Assembly (NCBI GenBank): GCA_963169325.1
Contig: CAUJEY010000039.1
Span: 1 to 39,263, forward strand
Source: Bacteroidota bacterium
Lineage (GTDB): Bacteria; Bacteroidota; Bacteroidia; Chitinophagales; Saprospiraceae
Reading direction: 5' to 3'
DNA: 39,263 nucleotides
A program made the translations under genes and the position numbers. Positions 14,551 through 24,222 of this stretch are shown one piece after another. The notes beneath the pieces were generated by a model that was given only the letters and a program-made list of their open reading frames with translations, was not told the DNA's origin and ran no database searches. Position 1 is the stretch's first letter. The number at the start of each line of letters is the position of its first letter.

Positions 14551-17376
14551 ATGATGAACTACGCTTTACTGCGCCTTCCCTTCCTGACCATTTTTTACCT
14601 GCTCCTTCATACTGCCGGGGCTCAACAATGTGAATTCCGTCTGCTCCTGAACGATTCCTACGGCGACGGCTGGAACGGTGGCATACTGACCTTAACCAAC
14701 GGCCCGACCGTGCTGCAACTAACCTTGTCGAACGGCTCGGACAGCATCGTGTCTTTTTCCGCCACCGCCGGTACACCGGTACAATTGAATTGGACGCCTG
14801 GCAATATCGACTTCGAGGTATCTATTTCTTTACTAAACAACGACGGTGACCTGCTTTTTTCGGTGACCGATCCCAATGCGGGTTCGTTGTATAATATTCC
14901 CGCTGTTTGTATTGCCTGTCTCAAACCGCTTAATGTCGTTATCGAAAACGTATATGATACCTACGCTAAGGTGCGCTGGACGCCCGCGGTCGGAACCAGC
15001 CTACCGGTAGGATGGTGGGTTATTTATGACTCTACAGGCTTCACGCCGGGACCGGGCAAGGGCGATTCGTTGTATGTAATGTTGCCCAAGGCGACGATCC
15101 CCGGGCTGGCAAAGAAAACGTTTTACGATTTTTATGTACAACAAGACTGTGGCAACGGTGAAACCGGCGACCTGACGGGCCCTTTTACCTTTGAAACCTA
15201 TCGCTCTGACGACGTCGGTATCACCGGCGCCCCCTCGCCCGAAAGCGGCTGCGACCTGGGCGTGGAGACTGTGACAATACTGATGACCAATTTTGGCGCC
15301 AACCCGCAGTCGCTTATTACTTTTAATTACAGCGTCAATGGTATCCCGGCCGGTGTGCCGCAGCCGCAAGACGGTTTTTACACCGGCGTCATCGGTAAGG
15401 ATAGCACCACCATGATCGAATTCGAAACGTCTTACGACTTTTCCGACCCAGGCGAATACCTCATCGAGGTATGGACGGAAATGAACGGCGACGAATTCAC
15501 GGCCAATGATACCTTCCGCTTTCGGATTGTCAACCGCCTGGAGGTTCCTTATAAACAGGATTTTGAAACCTGGAGCGGCGGCTGGCATGTAGATACGAGT
15601 GCAAGCCCGTTTTCTTCCTGGGAATTAGGCACGCCCAACACCCCGGGTATTCCAGCAGCAGCCAGCGGGAAGAATGCCTGGGTGACCAACCTGGACGGCC
15701 CCTATTCCCCAGGCGAATTATCCTACCTGGCTTCTCCTTGTTTCGACTTTTCCAACCTGGCAAACGACCCCGTCATCGAATTTTCCCTGATTTATGAAAC
15801 CGAACTCGAATACGACGGGGGCTTCCTGGAAATGTCCGTCGACGATGGTGCAAATTGGGTAAAAATTGGCGCTATAGAAGAAGGGCTGAATTGGTACAAT
15901 TTTGACAATGTCAACACCGATCTGGGCCTGGTATGGTCCGGCAGCAGCGGTGGGTGGGTAACCGCCCGGCACCGTCTGCCTGGTGCCGCCGGAAAAGCAT
16001 CCGTGCGCTTACGCTTCGGGTTCGGCTCCGATCCATTGTTTCATTTTGACGGCATGGGCGTGGATGACATCCGGATTTTTGAACCTGTTGCCGATGATCT
16101 GGCAGGCCTGACCATTAGTACAAATGCCGATGGAGAAGATTGCGGCCTGGTGGATGATGAGGTAACGTTCCGGTTCGTCAACCTTGGCGCTCAACCACAA
16201 ACACTGATCAGTGTCAGCTATGCGCTGAATGGAACGGCGCCGGTGACGGAAAATGTAGGATCAGTGGTGGTGAATCCCGATGAAATTTTTGAATACACGT
16301 TTACGACGCCTTTCAATAGCCGGGACGGGTTGTTTGAAATCAAAAGCTGGACGAATCTTGCCGGCGATGGCGAGCCCGCCAACGATACCGCCACCTACGT
16401 ACTGGACCACCTGCCCGGCCCTGTGCCGGTGCATGAAGATTTTGAAGCCGGATTCCCGGCCGGATGGCAATCCAATGGGTCCGTCACAAGTGGGCACAAC
16501 AACACTTCGCAGGTGCTGGCCCTTCGGATGAACAACAATAACCCAAGTTTTACGGCCGAACTGCCCCGGGTCGGCTTTGTCAGTCCGGGCGACACGTTCA
16601 CCTTCGATTACCGGATTGTCAATTTTGCCGGCGCAGGCGGCGTAGCCACTACCCTGAGCGGTGGAACAAAATTCGAGGTGCTGATTTCCACCGATTGCGG
16701 CGATAACTTTCAGACGGCCTACACCATCAATGCAGCCAACCATACGCCGTCGGTCGGTTTGCAAACCGTGGCCATCGACCTGTTGCCATACATCGGCCTT
16801 TCCGTGCTGATTCGTTTCGAAGGCACCTGGGCAGCCGGCGATTTTTACTTTGATCTCGACAATATCAACCTCCGGGCCTGCCCGGCAGACATGAACCTGA
16901 GCGCCGAAACTATACCGGCCGATCCCGGCCAAAACAACGGCAGCGCCACCGTAAATGTCGGCCTCGGCAACCCGCCTTATCAATATGCCTGGAGTACGGG
17001 TGATTCGACACAAACCGTAACCGGACTGACTACGGGTACTGTTACCGTCACCGTCACCGACGATCTCGGATGTTCAAGCGTCCTGAATGTACTTATCGGC
17101 AACAGCCCGGTGAATGAAATACCTGGCTTAACCCGCTTTGCGATTCAACCCAACCCGACAATAGGCGCAACTACTTTATTCATCACGCTCGATCACCCGG
17201 CCGAAGTACAGGTGCAGCTGCTTGACCTGACCGGGCGATTGGTTTGGTCATCTGCTCCCATACAATCAGACAAGATTTCGGAACAGCTCGATTTGAGCCA
17301 CTACCCCGATGGCATGTATCTGATTCGTCTAACGGCTGACGGGCGAAGCGTGGTGAGAAAGTTGGTAAAAGGATAA
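14551..17376 (+). CDS. Large secreted multi-domain adhesin-like protein with T9SS sorting domain
   Basis: A 941-residue exported protein. Signal peptide ~1-25 (cleavage after AGAQ). The first module carries LNDSYGDGWNGG, a calcium-site-like motif common in such proteins. Then come a fibronectin type III-like domain (~125-215), a CARDB-like beta-sandwich (~220-330, DVGITGAPSPESGCDLG), a concanavalin/MAM-like module (~335-510, ending FHFDGMGVDDIRIF), a second CARDB-like domain (~512-620), a second concanavalin-like module (~622-780, ending FYFDLDNINLRAC), a SprB-type repeat (~795-855, GSATVNVGLGNPPYQYAWS) and a type IX sorting domain (~865-941, IQPNPTIG ... YPDGMYLIRLTADG). No catalytic site is visible. 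An adhesion or matrix role is inferred. Two adjacent ATGs exist; the first at 14551 is used. Confidence 0.88.
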   Translation: MMNYALLRLPFLTIFYLLLHTAGAQQCEFRLLLNDSYGDGWNGGILTLTNGPTVLQLTLSNGSDSIVSFSATAGTPVQLNWTPGNIDFEVSISLLNNDGDLLFSVTDPNAGSLYNIPAVCIACLKPLNVVIENVYDTYAKVRWTPAVGTSLPVGWWVIYDSTGFTPGPGKGDSLYVMLPKATIPGLAKKTFYDFYVQQDCGNGETGDLTGPFTFETYRSDDVGITGAPSPESGCDLGVETVTILMTNFGANPQSLITFNYSVNGIPAGVPQPQDGFYTGVIGKDSTTMIEFETSYDFSDPGEYLIEVWTEMNGDEFTANDTFRFRIVNRLEVPYKQDFETWSGGWHVDTSASPFSSWELGTPNTPGIPAAASGKNAWVTNLDGPYSPGELSYLASPCFDFSNLANDPVIEFSLIYETELEYDGGFLEMSVDDGANWVKIGAIEEGLNWYNFDNVNTDLGLVWSGSSGGWVTARHRLPGAAGKASVRLRFGFGSDPLFHFDGMGVDDIRIFEPVADDLAGLTISTNADGEDCGLVDDEVTFRFVNLGAQPQTLISVSYALNGTAPVTENVGSVVVNPDEIFEYTFTTPFNSRDGLFEIKSWTNLAGDGEPANDTATYVLDHLPGPVPVHEDFEAGFPAGWQSNGSVTSGHNNTSQVLALRMNNNNPSFTAELPRVGFVSPGDTFTFDYRIVNFAGAGGVATTLSGGTKFEVLISTDCGDNFQTAYTINAANHTPSVGLQTVAIDLLPYIGLSVLIRFEGTWAAGDFYFDLDNINLRACPADMNLSAETIPADPGQNNGSATVNVGLGNPPYQYAWSTGDSTQTVTGLTTGTVTVTVTDDLGCSSVLNVLIGNSPVNEIPGLTRFAIQPNPTIGATTLFITLDHPAEVQVQLLDLTGRLVWSSAPIQSDKISEQLDLSHYPDGMYLIRLTADGRSVVRKLVKG

Positions 17377-17482
17377 AGGGATTAGCCCACCAAATCACGG
17401 CATTTTACCCCTTCGCAACAAGTCTATTGGCTAACGGCCGACATGTCTGGTCATTAAAATTAACCCCAAAAGAGGAATTTTC

Positions 17483-17490
17483 TACTTTTG
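17483..17490 (+). promoter_or_regulatory. Bacteroidota-type -7 box for the 1634-aa gene
   Basis: TACTTTTG matches TAnnTTTG in full and lies 29 bases upstream of the ATG at 17520, supporting that start over the longer frame from 17427. No strong -33 element is seen. Confidence 0.6.
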
Positions 17491-17519
17491 AGCATTCGTT
17501 TACCTCATCATTGCTCAAC

Positions 17520-20500
17520 ATGAAAAACCTCCGTGTGCTCGCCGCGCTGCTCCTTCTTGCGGCTTCTGCTCCCTGTCTGCCTGCGCAAAACGTTTACAAA
17601 GCCCAACTCTCCGAATCCAATTTTTTCACGATTCGCCAACAACTGAACGAATATTGGAAAGACCAAAAACGCGAGCCGGGCACCGGTCATTCCGTTTATC
17701 GCCGCTGGGAGTGGTTCCATGAAGCCCGGCTAATGCCCGACGGCACTTTCCCGCCGTCGAATATCAAGGCAACGGAATGGAACAAATACCACGCCCTGCA
17801 CCCACAAAAGGATGACCTGTCGGCAGCCAACTGGTCCAGCCTGGGGCCCAGCTCTACGTTTTCCGGCTACAACGGCATCGGGCGCGTCAATTGTATCGCC
17901 GTCGATCCCACCAACCCCAATACCCTGTGGGTGGGCACGCCCGCCGGCGGACTTTGGAAAAGCACCAACGGCGGCACCTCCTGGAGCACCAATACCGACA
18001 ATTTTACCGTGCTGGGCGTCTCCGCGTTGGTCATCGACCCGCTGAACCCCAATATCATGTATATGGGCACAGGCGACGGTTTCAGCAGCGATACCCGCTC
18101 CATCGGCGTACTGAAATCGACCGACGGCGGCGTCACCTGGAACACCACGGGGCTTACCTGGTTTGTAACCAACTCCATATATATCCGTTACATGGCCATT
18201 CATCCGACATCGCCCAACATCGTGGTGGTGGCCGCCAGCAACGGCCTGTACCAAACTGCCAACGGCGGCGAGAGCTGGACGAAAGTCTCGACCGACGATT
18301 TTTACGATGTCAAATTCAAACCCGGTAATCCCAATATTGTGTATGCCGCTTCCGACAACCGCGTGTACAAATCCACCAACGGCGGCGCCACCTTCGTCTC
18401 CGCTTTGACCATAACAACCAGCGACCGCATCGGCATCGCCGTCACACCGGCCGACCCCGAAATGATAGCCGTCGTCAGCAGTTCATCCGCTTCCGACGAC
18501 TTCGGCGCCCTGAAATGGTTTTATGTGTCCAACAACAGCGGCACCACGTTTACCTTAAAATCTACTTCCCCGAATATACTCGGCAGCGCAGCTGATGGTA
18601 CCAGTGTGAAAGGTCAGGGCTGGTACGACCTCTGCATTGCCGTAAGCCCGACGAATCCCAACCTCATTTTTGTCGGCGGGGTGAATATGTGGAAATCTGC
18701 GGATGGCGGCGTGACCTGGTCGCTGCTCACCCACTGGCGCGGCTCCGACGCCCCGGCCGGCACACCGGTGGTACATGCCGATAAACATGCCCTGTTATGG
18801 AGCGGAAACACCCTGCTGCAAGGCTGCGACGGCGGTATTTACAAAACGGCAAACAACGGCGTTTCCTGGACCGATATCAGCAGTAACCTGGCGATCAGTC
18901 AGATGTACCGGCTCGGTGTGTCGCAATCGGACAACAAAGTGATCTGCGGCCTGCAGGATAACGGCACCAAATTGCGCAGCAACACCGGCGCCTGGACCGA
19001 CAACATCGGCGGCGACGGGATGGAGTGTTTTATACACCCCACCAACGCCAATATTATGTACGGCGAATTTCAGTACGGCGAAATCCGGCGCTCCACGAAC
19101 GGCGGCGCCAGCTGGAGCAACATCTACAACAACCTGCCCGACGATTTTACCGGCTCCTGGGTGACGCCGTACCTCATGGACCCCACTACGCCCACCACGA
19201 TTTATGTCGGATACAACGACGTGTATAAAAGCACCAACCAAGGCAATACCTGGACGGCCATTTCTACCGGTTTGAGCCCGAACAGCACCTTGCGGTTTGT
19301 TGTCGTCTCACCTGTCAACAGCCAGATCATTTACGCCTCCGACGGGTATGCGATTTGGAAAACGACGAACGGCGGCGCCAACTGGAGCGCAGTGAACGGC
19401 AACCTGCCCAATAGCCTGATCACCTACCTCAGTGTTCATCCGGAAAATGCGGACCTGGTTTACGTTACGTTTGGCGGGTACACCTCGGGCCGAAAAGTGT
19501 ACCAGTCCACAAGCGGCGGCACCAGTTGGACGAATATTTCCGGCTCCCTGCCCAACCTGCCGGCCAACTGCGTACTCGTACAACCCAACAGCAACAGCGT
19601 GCTATACGTGGGTATGGACGTGGGCGTGTACCGGCTGGAACCCGGCGCTCAGGATTGGACCCTCTTCAACACCGGGCTTCCGAATGTGCCGGTAACGGAA
19701 CTCGAAATCCGGCACAGCACCGGGAAACTCCGCGCCAGTACCTACGGGCGCGGCCTATGGGAATCGGCCCTGGAGCCCCTCACCAACCCCTGCAACGCCC
19801 CTGAAAATCTGTCCGTCACCGACATCGGCCCGCGCCTGGCCACCTTGAACTGGGACGTTGTAAATACCGCCACCAAATACACGGTTGAACTGCGCGAAGC
19901 CGGCGCTCCTGCCTGGAAATCCTTCCCGGATATTCCTGATGTCGCCCGGCAATTCTTTTATTTTTCACCTTGTAAAAACTATGAATTCCGGGTGCAGCCT
20001 TTCTGCCCCGGCATCAAAGGCCCGACATCTGCCGCTCAAACGTTCAGCACGACCGGATGCAGCGATTATTGCGCCGCCTTCGGCGAAAGCGCGGACCCTA
20101 CCCTATCGCCGCAACCCGGCGAATGGATTGAAAAAGTGGGTATCGCTACGATGGTGAATGCCTCTGGCAACAACTGGGGCTATGCGGACTACACCAATGT
20201 TTCAGCGGATTTGACCCGTGAAAACACCTACGATATCACCCTGGAGCCCGGTTTCCCCGACACGGGCCGCGCAGAGAACTGGACCGTTTGGATTGATTTT
20301 AACCGGAACAACAACTTCTTCGATCCGGGCGAACAAGTGTTTACGCATCCAGACGGCATGGGTGCGGTAACCGGCTCCGTGGCCATACCGCTCAGCGCCG
20401 CCACCGGTCCCACACGTATGCGGGTAAGTATGAAACACGCCGTCGCCGCCCTGCCCTGCGAAACCGCCTTCGACGACGGTGAAACCGAAGATTACACCAT

Positions 20501-22424
20501 CAATATATTAGCCGCGCCCCCGGCGATCGTCCTGGACCCGGCCGGCCTCGATTTTCTGGCTGCCGGCGAAGCAAAAACCATTACCCTGACAACCAATTGC
20601 GACTGGAGCGTCGGCGCAGCGCCGGCCTGGCTTAGCGTCGATCCTGTTTCCGGAAGCGCCGGTACCACCACCGTAACGATTACAGCCGGCGCCAACATCA
20701 GCATAGATACCCTGCTGGCTGCTTTAACATTCTCCGGATGCGGCGGGCAGATTACACAAGACCTTTCTGTAAAACAACACGCTGCGCCACCGGCACTTAC
20801 ACTGAACCCTACCAACCTCGATTTCGATGCCGGCGGTGCGGCCAAAACAGTTACCCTGAGCACGAATTGCGACTGGAGTGTACTGATGGTACCGGCCTGG
20901 CTCACCGTTGATCCGGCTTCCGGAGGCGCCGGTCTGGTGGTGCTCACCATTACAGCCGCGGCCAACGGCAGTATCAATCCTCAATCTGAGATGTTGGTGT
21001 TTTCGGGCTGTGCCGGGCAAATTTTCCAGACCCTGGGCGTGTTGCAAAGCGGTGCGGCGCCGGCACTGAGCGTCAGCCTGGCCGGCCTCAGTTATCCGGC
21101 CGCCGGCGAATCGCAAACAATTACCTTAAACACCAATTGTGATTGGAGCGTCAGCGGGGTTCCTGCCTGGCTTACGGTCGACCCCGCTTCCGGGTCGGCA
21201 GGCTCCGTAAATATCAACATTACTGCCGGCGTCAACAGCGGCTTTGATCTGCAATCCGCATCGCTGTTGTTTTCAGGTTGCAACGACCAGGTGGAACAAA
21301 ATCTCCCGGTGATGCAATTCGGAACCGCCCCGGCGCTATCGCTCAGCCCGGCCGGCCTCAACTTCCCGGCGCCCGGCGCTTCGCAAACGATATTATTAAA
21401 TACCAACTGCGACTGGAGCGTCAGCGACGTGCCGGACTGGCTCAGCGTAGAGCCGGCCTCCGGAAACGCCGGCGCCGCCACGGTGACCGTCACAGCCGGC
21501 GCCAACGGCAGTGTTGATTTGCTGACCGCTGGCCTGCTTTTTTCCGGGTGCACCGGACAAGTTGAACAAACGCTTGCCGTGACGCAAAACGCCGCAGCGC
21601 CCGCCCTTACGATTAACCCGGAAAGTATCGGCTTCGCGGCGCCCGGCGAAACAAAAACAATTACCCTGAGCACTAACTGTAGTTGGGGTATTAGCAGTGT
21701 ACATTCCTGGCTCAGCGTCGACCCGGCTTCCGGCATGGCGGGTGAATTTACCGTTTCGCTCACGGCTGTGGAAAATTTCAGCCTGGAACAGTTGTCGGCT
21801 ATGCTGATCTTTTCCGGGTGCAACGGACAGGTCATCCGCGAACTTATAGTTGTTCAGGCCGCCGCCCCGGTTGTATTTCAGGCCGGCCCGCTGGAAGTCA
21901 CGGTGGAGCATCCGGCCAACTGTATCAGTGTCTCGGTGACCGCCAACACGAACTGGACGGCTACTACTTTATCGCCGTGGATCAGTTCTATCATTCCGCA
22001 AAGCGGTACCGGCAACGATACGCTTGAAGTTTGTTTTTCGGAAAATACGGACACCCTAACCCGAACGGCCACGATCCTGCTCTTAGCCACCGGGGCCGAT
22101 TCGGTGAGCGTGCTCCTCGTGCAAAAACCGAAAACGATAGGTATCAACGCCGTGGGAAGCGCATCGGGCAACAGCGTAACCTGCATGCCCAACCCGGCCC
22201 GGTATTCCACCCTGTTCCTTGTGCAGGCGAACCGGCCGCAAACCGTTCAGTTAGACGTGTTTGCGGCCGATGGCAGGCTGGTTTATTCCTTTGGTAAAAG
22301 AACGGTGCAACAAGGCGAAAATGTAATTCCCTGGGAAATGAACGATTTGCCGGCAGGGAATTACACGTTCCGGTGTTTGTTTGAAAACGAGGCGGTTACC
22401 GGTAGGCTGGTGCTGATCCGGTAA
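17520..22424 (+). CDS. Giant secreted protein: sortilin/BNR-type propeller, Fn3, GEVED, six BACON domains, T9SS sorting domain
   Basis: A 1634-residue exported protein. Signal peptide ~1-23. Residues ~95-755 are sialidase/Vps10-like propeller blades, each with the motif (K/R)STNGGxSW and an Asp-box-like turn (for example KSTDGGVTW, KTTNGGANW). A fibronectin III-like domain spans ~757-846. A GEVED domain spans ~847-995 (VWIDFNRNNNFFDPGEQV ... CETAFDDGETEDYTI). Six BACON-type domains of ~90 residues span ~998-1535, the sixth diverged. A type IX sorting domain closes the protein (~1555-1634). Sialidase catalytic residues are not evident, so the propeller is probably a binding scaffold. BACON domains are thought to bind carbohydrate or mucin. 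A surface-binding role is inferred. The gene ends 1 base from the convergent M28 peptidase gene. Confidence 0.9.
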   Translation: MKNLRVLAALLLLAASAPCLPAQNVYKAQLSESNFFTIRQQLNEYWKDQKREPGTGHSVYRRWEWFHEARLMPDGTFPPSNIKATEWNKYHALHPQKDDLSAANWSSLGPSSTFSGYNGIGRVNCIAVDPTNPNTLWVGTPAGGLWKSTNGGTSWSTNTDNFTVLGVSALVIDPLNPNIMYMGTGDGFSSDTRSIGVLKSTDGGVTWNTTGLTWFVTNSIYIRYMAIHPTSPNIVVVAASNGLYQTANGGESWTKVSTDDFYDVKFKPGNPNIVYAASDNRVYKSTNGGATFVSALTITTSDRIGIAVTPADPEMIAVVSSSSASDDFGALKWFYVSNNSGTTFTLKSTSPNILGSAADGTSVKGQGWYDLCIAVSPTNPNLIFVGGVNMWKSADGGVTWSLLTHWRGSDAPAGTPVVHADKHALLWSGNTLLQGCDGGIYKTANNGVSWTDISSNLAISQMYRLGVSQSDNKVICGLQDNGTKLRSNTGAWTDNIGGDGMECFIHPTNANIMYGEFQYGEIRRSTNGGASWSNIYNNLPDDFTGSWVTPYLMDPTTPTTIYVGYNDVYKSTNQGNTWTAISTGLSPNSTLRFVVVSPVNSQIIYASDGYAIWKTTNGGANWSAVNGNLPNSLITYLSVHPENADLVYVTFGGYTSGRKVYQSTSGGTSWTNISGSLPNLPANCVLVQPNSNSVLYVGMDVGVYRLEPGAQDWTLFNTGLPNVPVTELEIRHSTGKLRASTYGRGLWESALEPLTNPCNAPENLSVTDIGPRLATLNWDVVNTATKYTVELREAGAPAWKSFPDIPDVARQFFYFSPCKNYEFRVQPFCPGIKGPTSAAQTFSTTGCSDYCAAFGESADPTLSPQPGEWIEKVGIATMVNASGNNWGYADYTNVSADLTRENTYDITLEPGFPDTGRAENWTVWIDFNRNNNFFDPGEQVFTHPDGMGAVTGSVAIPLSAATGPTRMRVSMKHAVAALPCETAFDDGETEDYTINILAAPPAIVLDPAGLDFLAAGEAKTITLTTNCDWSVGAAPAWLSVDPVSGSAGTTTVTITAGANISIDTLLAALTFSGCGGQITQDLSVKQHAAPPALTLNPTNLDFDAGGAAKTVTLSTNCDWSVLMVPAWLTVDPASGGAGLVVLTITAAANGSINPQSEMLVFSGCAGQIFQTLGVLQSGAAPALSVSLAGLSYPAAGESQTITLNTNCDWSVSGVPAWLTVDPASGSAGSVNINITAGVNSGFDLQSASLLFSGCNDQVEQNLPVMQFGTAPALSLSPAGLNFPAPGASQTILLNTNCDWSVSDVPDWLSVEPASGNAGAATVTVTAGANGSVDLLTAGLLFSGCTGQVEQTLAVTQNAAAPALTINPESIGFAAPGETKTITLSTNCSWGISSVHSWLSVDPASGMAGEFTVSLTAVENFSLEQLSAMLIFSGCNGQVIRELIVVQAAAPVVFQAGPLEVTVEHPANCISVSVTANTNWTATTLSPWISSIIPQSGTGNDTLEVCFSENTDTLTRTATILLLATGADSVSVLLVQKPKTIGINAVGSASGNSVTCMPNPARYSTLFLVQANRPQTVQLDVFAADGRLVYSFGKRTVQQGENVIPWEMNDLPAGNYTFRCLFENEAVTGRLVLIR
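20511..22127. repeat. Tandem BACON-domain repeats (six units, ~270 bp each)
   Basis: Six consecutive ~90-codon units. The first five share (T/S)TNCDWSV ... PAWL(S/T)VDP(A/V)SG ... FSGC with small variations; the fifth has TNCSWG and HSWL. The sixth keeps the length and the NTNWTA/PWIS anchors but has lost the cysteine pair. The order of similarity suggests amplification within the gene. The paired cysteines (TNC and FSGC) in units 1-5 could form a disulfide in each domain. Confidence 0.88.
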
Positions 22425-22425
22425 T

Positions 22426-23853
22426 TTATAACCCGTATTTATCCAGCAAAAACACCAACGCCGTCATACTCGCCGCTCCGAGCTCCAGTTCACGTTTATT
22501 CACCGCATCGAACACGTCGGTTGCCGCGTGGTGGTAGTCGAAGTAGCGTTGCGAGTCGGGCGAATAACCGCTGAGCAGGCCTTTTTGTCCTTTGAGTGGC
22601 CCGATATCTGCGCCGCCGCCGCCGCGGGTCAGGGTAAGGCCGTAGGGTTCGAACAAGTCGCGGTGTTCGGATACTTTTTCGAAAAACTTACCGATAACCG
22701 CATCGTCGCCATCGAACGAAAAGCCCCGGGGTGTGAAACCGCCGGCATCGCTTTCGATGGCGCAGAGGTGGTATTCGCCCTTGCGCTCGGCTTCGCGGGC
22801 GTATTCGCGGCCACCGCGCAGACCATTTTCTTCATTCATGAACAACACACAACGAATCGTGTGGCGGGGCCGGTAACCCAAGCGCAGCAAATGGCGCAAC
22901 ACATCCATACTTTGGGTGCAGCCGGCGCCGTCGTCATGTGCGCCGTGGCCGACATCCCAGCTATCGAGATGGCCGCCTACCACGATGATTTCATCCGGTT
23001 TTTCCGTGCCCCGAATTTCTCCAATGACGTTATAGGAAAGCACATCGGGAAAGGTTTGGCAATTGAGTTGCATCGATACGGTGGCTTTGCCTTCGGCGTG
23101 CAGCAGGGCGCTGAGTTTTTCGGCATCGTTGGTGCTGATGGCCACAGCCGGTATGAGGGTATAGGTGGAGTCGTAGCGCAGGGCGCCGGTATGCGGGAAA
23201 TCGTCGAGCCTCAGGTTCATTGAACGGACCAATACACCCACGGCGCCGTATTTAGCCGCCCGGCTGGCGCCGCTGGAGCGCTGATCCACCGCGCCGCCGT
23301 AAGCTTCGAACGTGCGGATTTTGGCAGGGTCCATCGGCCGGTTATAGAACACGATTTTGCCGCGAATACCACGTTCGTTGAGGGCGTCCAGTTCCTCCCA
23401 GGTTTTCACTTCCACCACTTCGGCGCTGACGGCTTTGCCGTTGGTGCCCACCGAACCGCCAAGGGCCAGGGCATTGATATTGAACGATCCATATTTTTTA
23501 GAGCCGGTCGCCCGGACTTGTTCGGCCGATCCGCGCACCCAATGCGGCACCATCACCGGCTGAAGCCAAACGGAATCGAGCCCCACCGTATCGAGCATCG
23601 ATTGGGTCCACTTCACCGCCTTTTCAGCGCCGGGGCTGCCGCTCAAGCGATGCCCGACGCCCAGGCATAAATCGCGCAACCAGGGATAACAGCGCCCATC
23701 GGTGAGCGCCTGATCATAAATTTTGCGAATAAAAGCCGCATCCGTTTGGCGTTCGGAGGGCTGGGCAGAAAGCCGCAGGCTAAGTGTAGTAAATACGATA
23801 AGCAATAAAGAGGCAGAAAACACCTTTGTCAAATTTGTCCAAATATTTTCCAT
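22426..23853 (-). CDS. M28-family zinc aminopeptidase/carboxypeptidase (PGCP-like)
   Basis: A 475-residue exported metallopeptidase. Signal peptide ~1-30 (cleavage near LSAQ). A protease-associated (PA)-type insert lies at about 135-240. The M28 catalytic domain carries the di-zinc ligands: His295 in GGHLDSWD, the bridging Asp in AHDDGAG (307-308), Glu341/Glu342 in MNEENG (catalytic base and ligand), Asp369 in ESDAGG and His441 in DYHHAATD. The arrangement matches plasma glutamate carboxypeptidase-like (Q-type) enzymes that release amino acids from short peptides. All ligands are present, so it should be active in the periplasm or outside the cell; it has no T9SS sorting domain. It converges with the 1634-aa gene with one base between stop codons. 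Confidence 0.92.
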   Translation of the reverse strand: MENIWTNLTKVFSASLLLIVFTTLSLRLSAQPSERQTDAAFIRKIYDQALTDGRCYPWLRDLCLGVGHRLSGSPGAEKAVKWTQSMLDTVGLDSVWLQPVMVPHWVRGSAEQVRATGSKKYGSFNINALALGGSVGTNGKAVSAEVVEVKTWEELDALNERGIRGKIVFYNRPMDPAKIRTFEAYGGAVDQRSSGASRAAKYGAVGVLVRSMNLRLDDFPHTGALRYDSTYTLIPAVAISTNDAEKLSALLHAEGKATVSMQLNCQTFPDVLSYNVIGEIRGTEKPDEIIVVGGHLDSWDVGHGAHDDGAGCTQSMDVLRHLLRLGYRPRHTIRCVLFMNEENGLRGGREYAREAERKGEYHLCAIESDAGGFTPRGFSFDGDDAVIGKFFEKVSEHRDLFEPYGLTLTRGGGGADIGPLKGQKGLLSGYSPDSQRYFDYHHAATDVFDAVNKRELELGAASMTALVFLLDKYGL

Positions 23854-24046
23854 AAAGCAAAACGAATAAAATTATGTTTTTAATGGCTGGTGAAAACGTC
23901 GGATTATTTGGAATTTAGTTCTGCAAATTTTTCTATTTTAGAATTCGGGAATAAAATTACTTTTCTTTCGTGGATCAGGCGCCGGCTTCTCTATTTTTTC
24001 GTTTGATCGTTTTCGTCGAAAAAGTAAAAATTTTTTTACCTTGTTC

Positions 24047-24078
24047 TTGTACAAGTTACACAAAGCATATTATCTTTG
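24047..24078 (+). promoter_or_regulatory. Promoter of the candidate sRNA, with a palindromic operator
   Basis: A -7 box TATCTTTG (24071-24078, full match to TAnnTTTG) stands 21 bases after a TTG (24047-24049), close to the Bacteroidota -33/-7 spacing. The -33 lies inside the perfect 10-bp palindrome CTTGTACAAG (24046-24055), a plausible repressor or activator site. Predicted transcription start is about 24085. Confidence 0.6.
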
Positions 24079-24084
24079 TGACAC

Positions 24085-24165
24085 CAGAACGAAAATGAAG
24101 TAAGAATAATTTGGTTTTATTTGGTTAGGGCTGAGGTAGTGCTGTGGTGGCACTGCCTCTTTTTT
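24085..24165 (+). ncRNA. Candidate small RNA (~80 nt) with its own promoter and terminator
   Basis: The segment begins about 7 bases after a consensus -7 box and ends in a textbook rho-independent terminator. It contains no protein frame beyond ATGAAGTAA, which would code only two residues. Between the start and the terminator hairpin lies a U- and G-rich unstructured stretch (around 24110-24130) of the kind that can pair with targets. I do not recognise a known family. It could instead be an attenuated leader for the peptidase gene at 24230, though that gene has its own -7 box after the terminator. Confidence 0.5.
24133..24165 (+). terminator. Strong rho-independent terminator
   Basis: GAGGTAGTGC (24133-24142) pairs with GCACTGCCTC (24150-24159) over 10 positions with one G-U pair, with a 7-base loop, directly followed by TTTTTT. 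No protein gene on the plus strand ends upstream of it, which is the main reason to propose an sRNA. Confidence 0.9.
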
Positions 24166-24214
24166 ATTTCCGGAAGGTGCGAAAATAGGGAAATGTACAG
24201 ACGTTGGTAAGCCG

Positions 24215-24222
24215 TAGTTTTG
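24215..24222 (+). promoter_or_regulatory. -7 box very close to the MepA-like gene start
   Basis: TAGTTTTG matches TAnnTTTG and ends 7 bases before the ATG at 24230, so transcription would begin at or next to the start codon (near-leaderless mRNA). No matching -33 at 19-21 bases is evident. Confidence 0.4.

Noticed and set aside
14373-14633. Frame starting MKSLQIKTPGTIIQPLHY in the intergenic region before the 941-aa gene
   Set aside because: The first ~25 codons look plausible, but it then passes through a C8T7 homopolymer run (14456-14470), crosses the next gene's promoter and ends out of frame inside that gene. It could be a gene fragment, but nothing identifies it.
17520-19790. Active sialidase call for the propeller of the 1634-aa protein
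   Set aside because: The blades match BNR/Vps10-like repeats, but the arginine triad and other sialidase catalytic residues are not evident.
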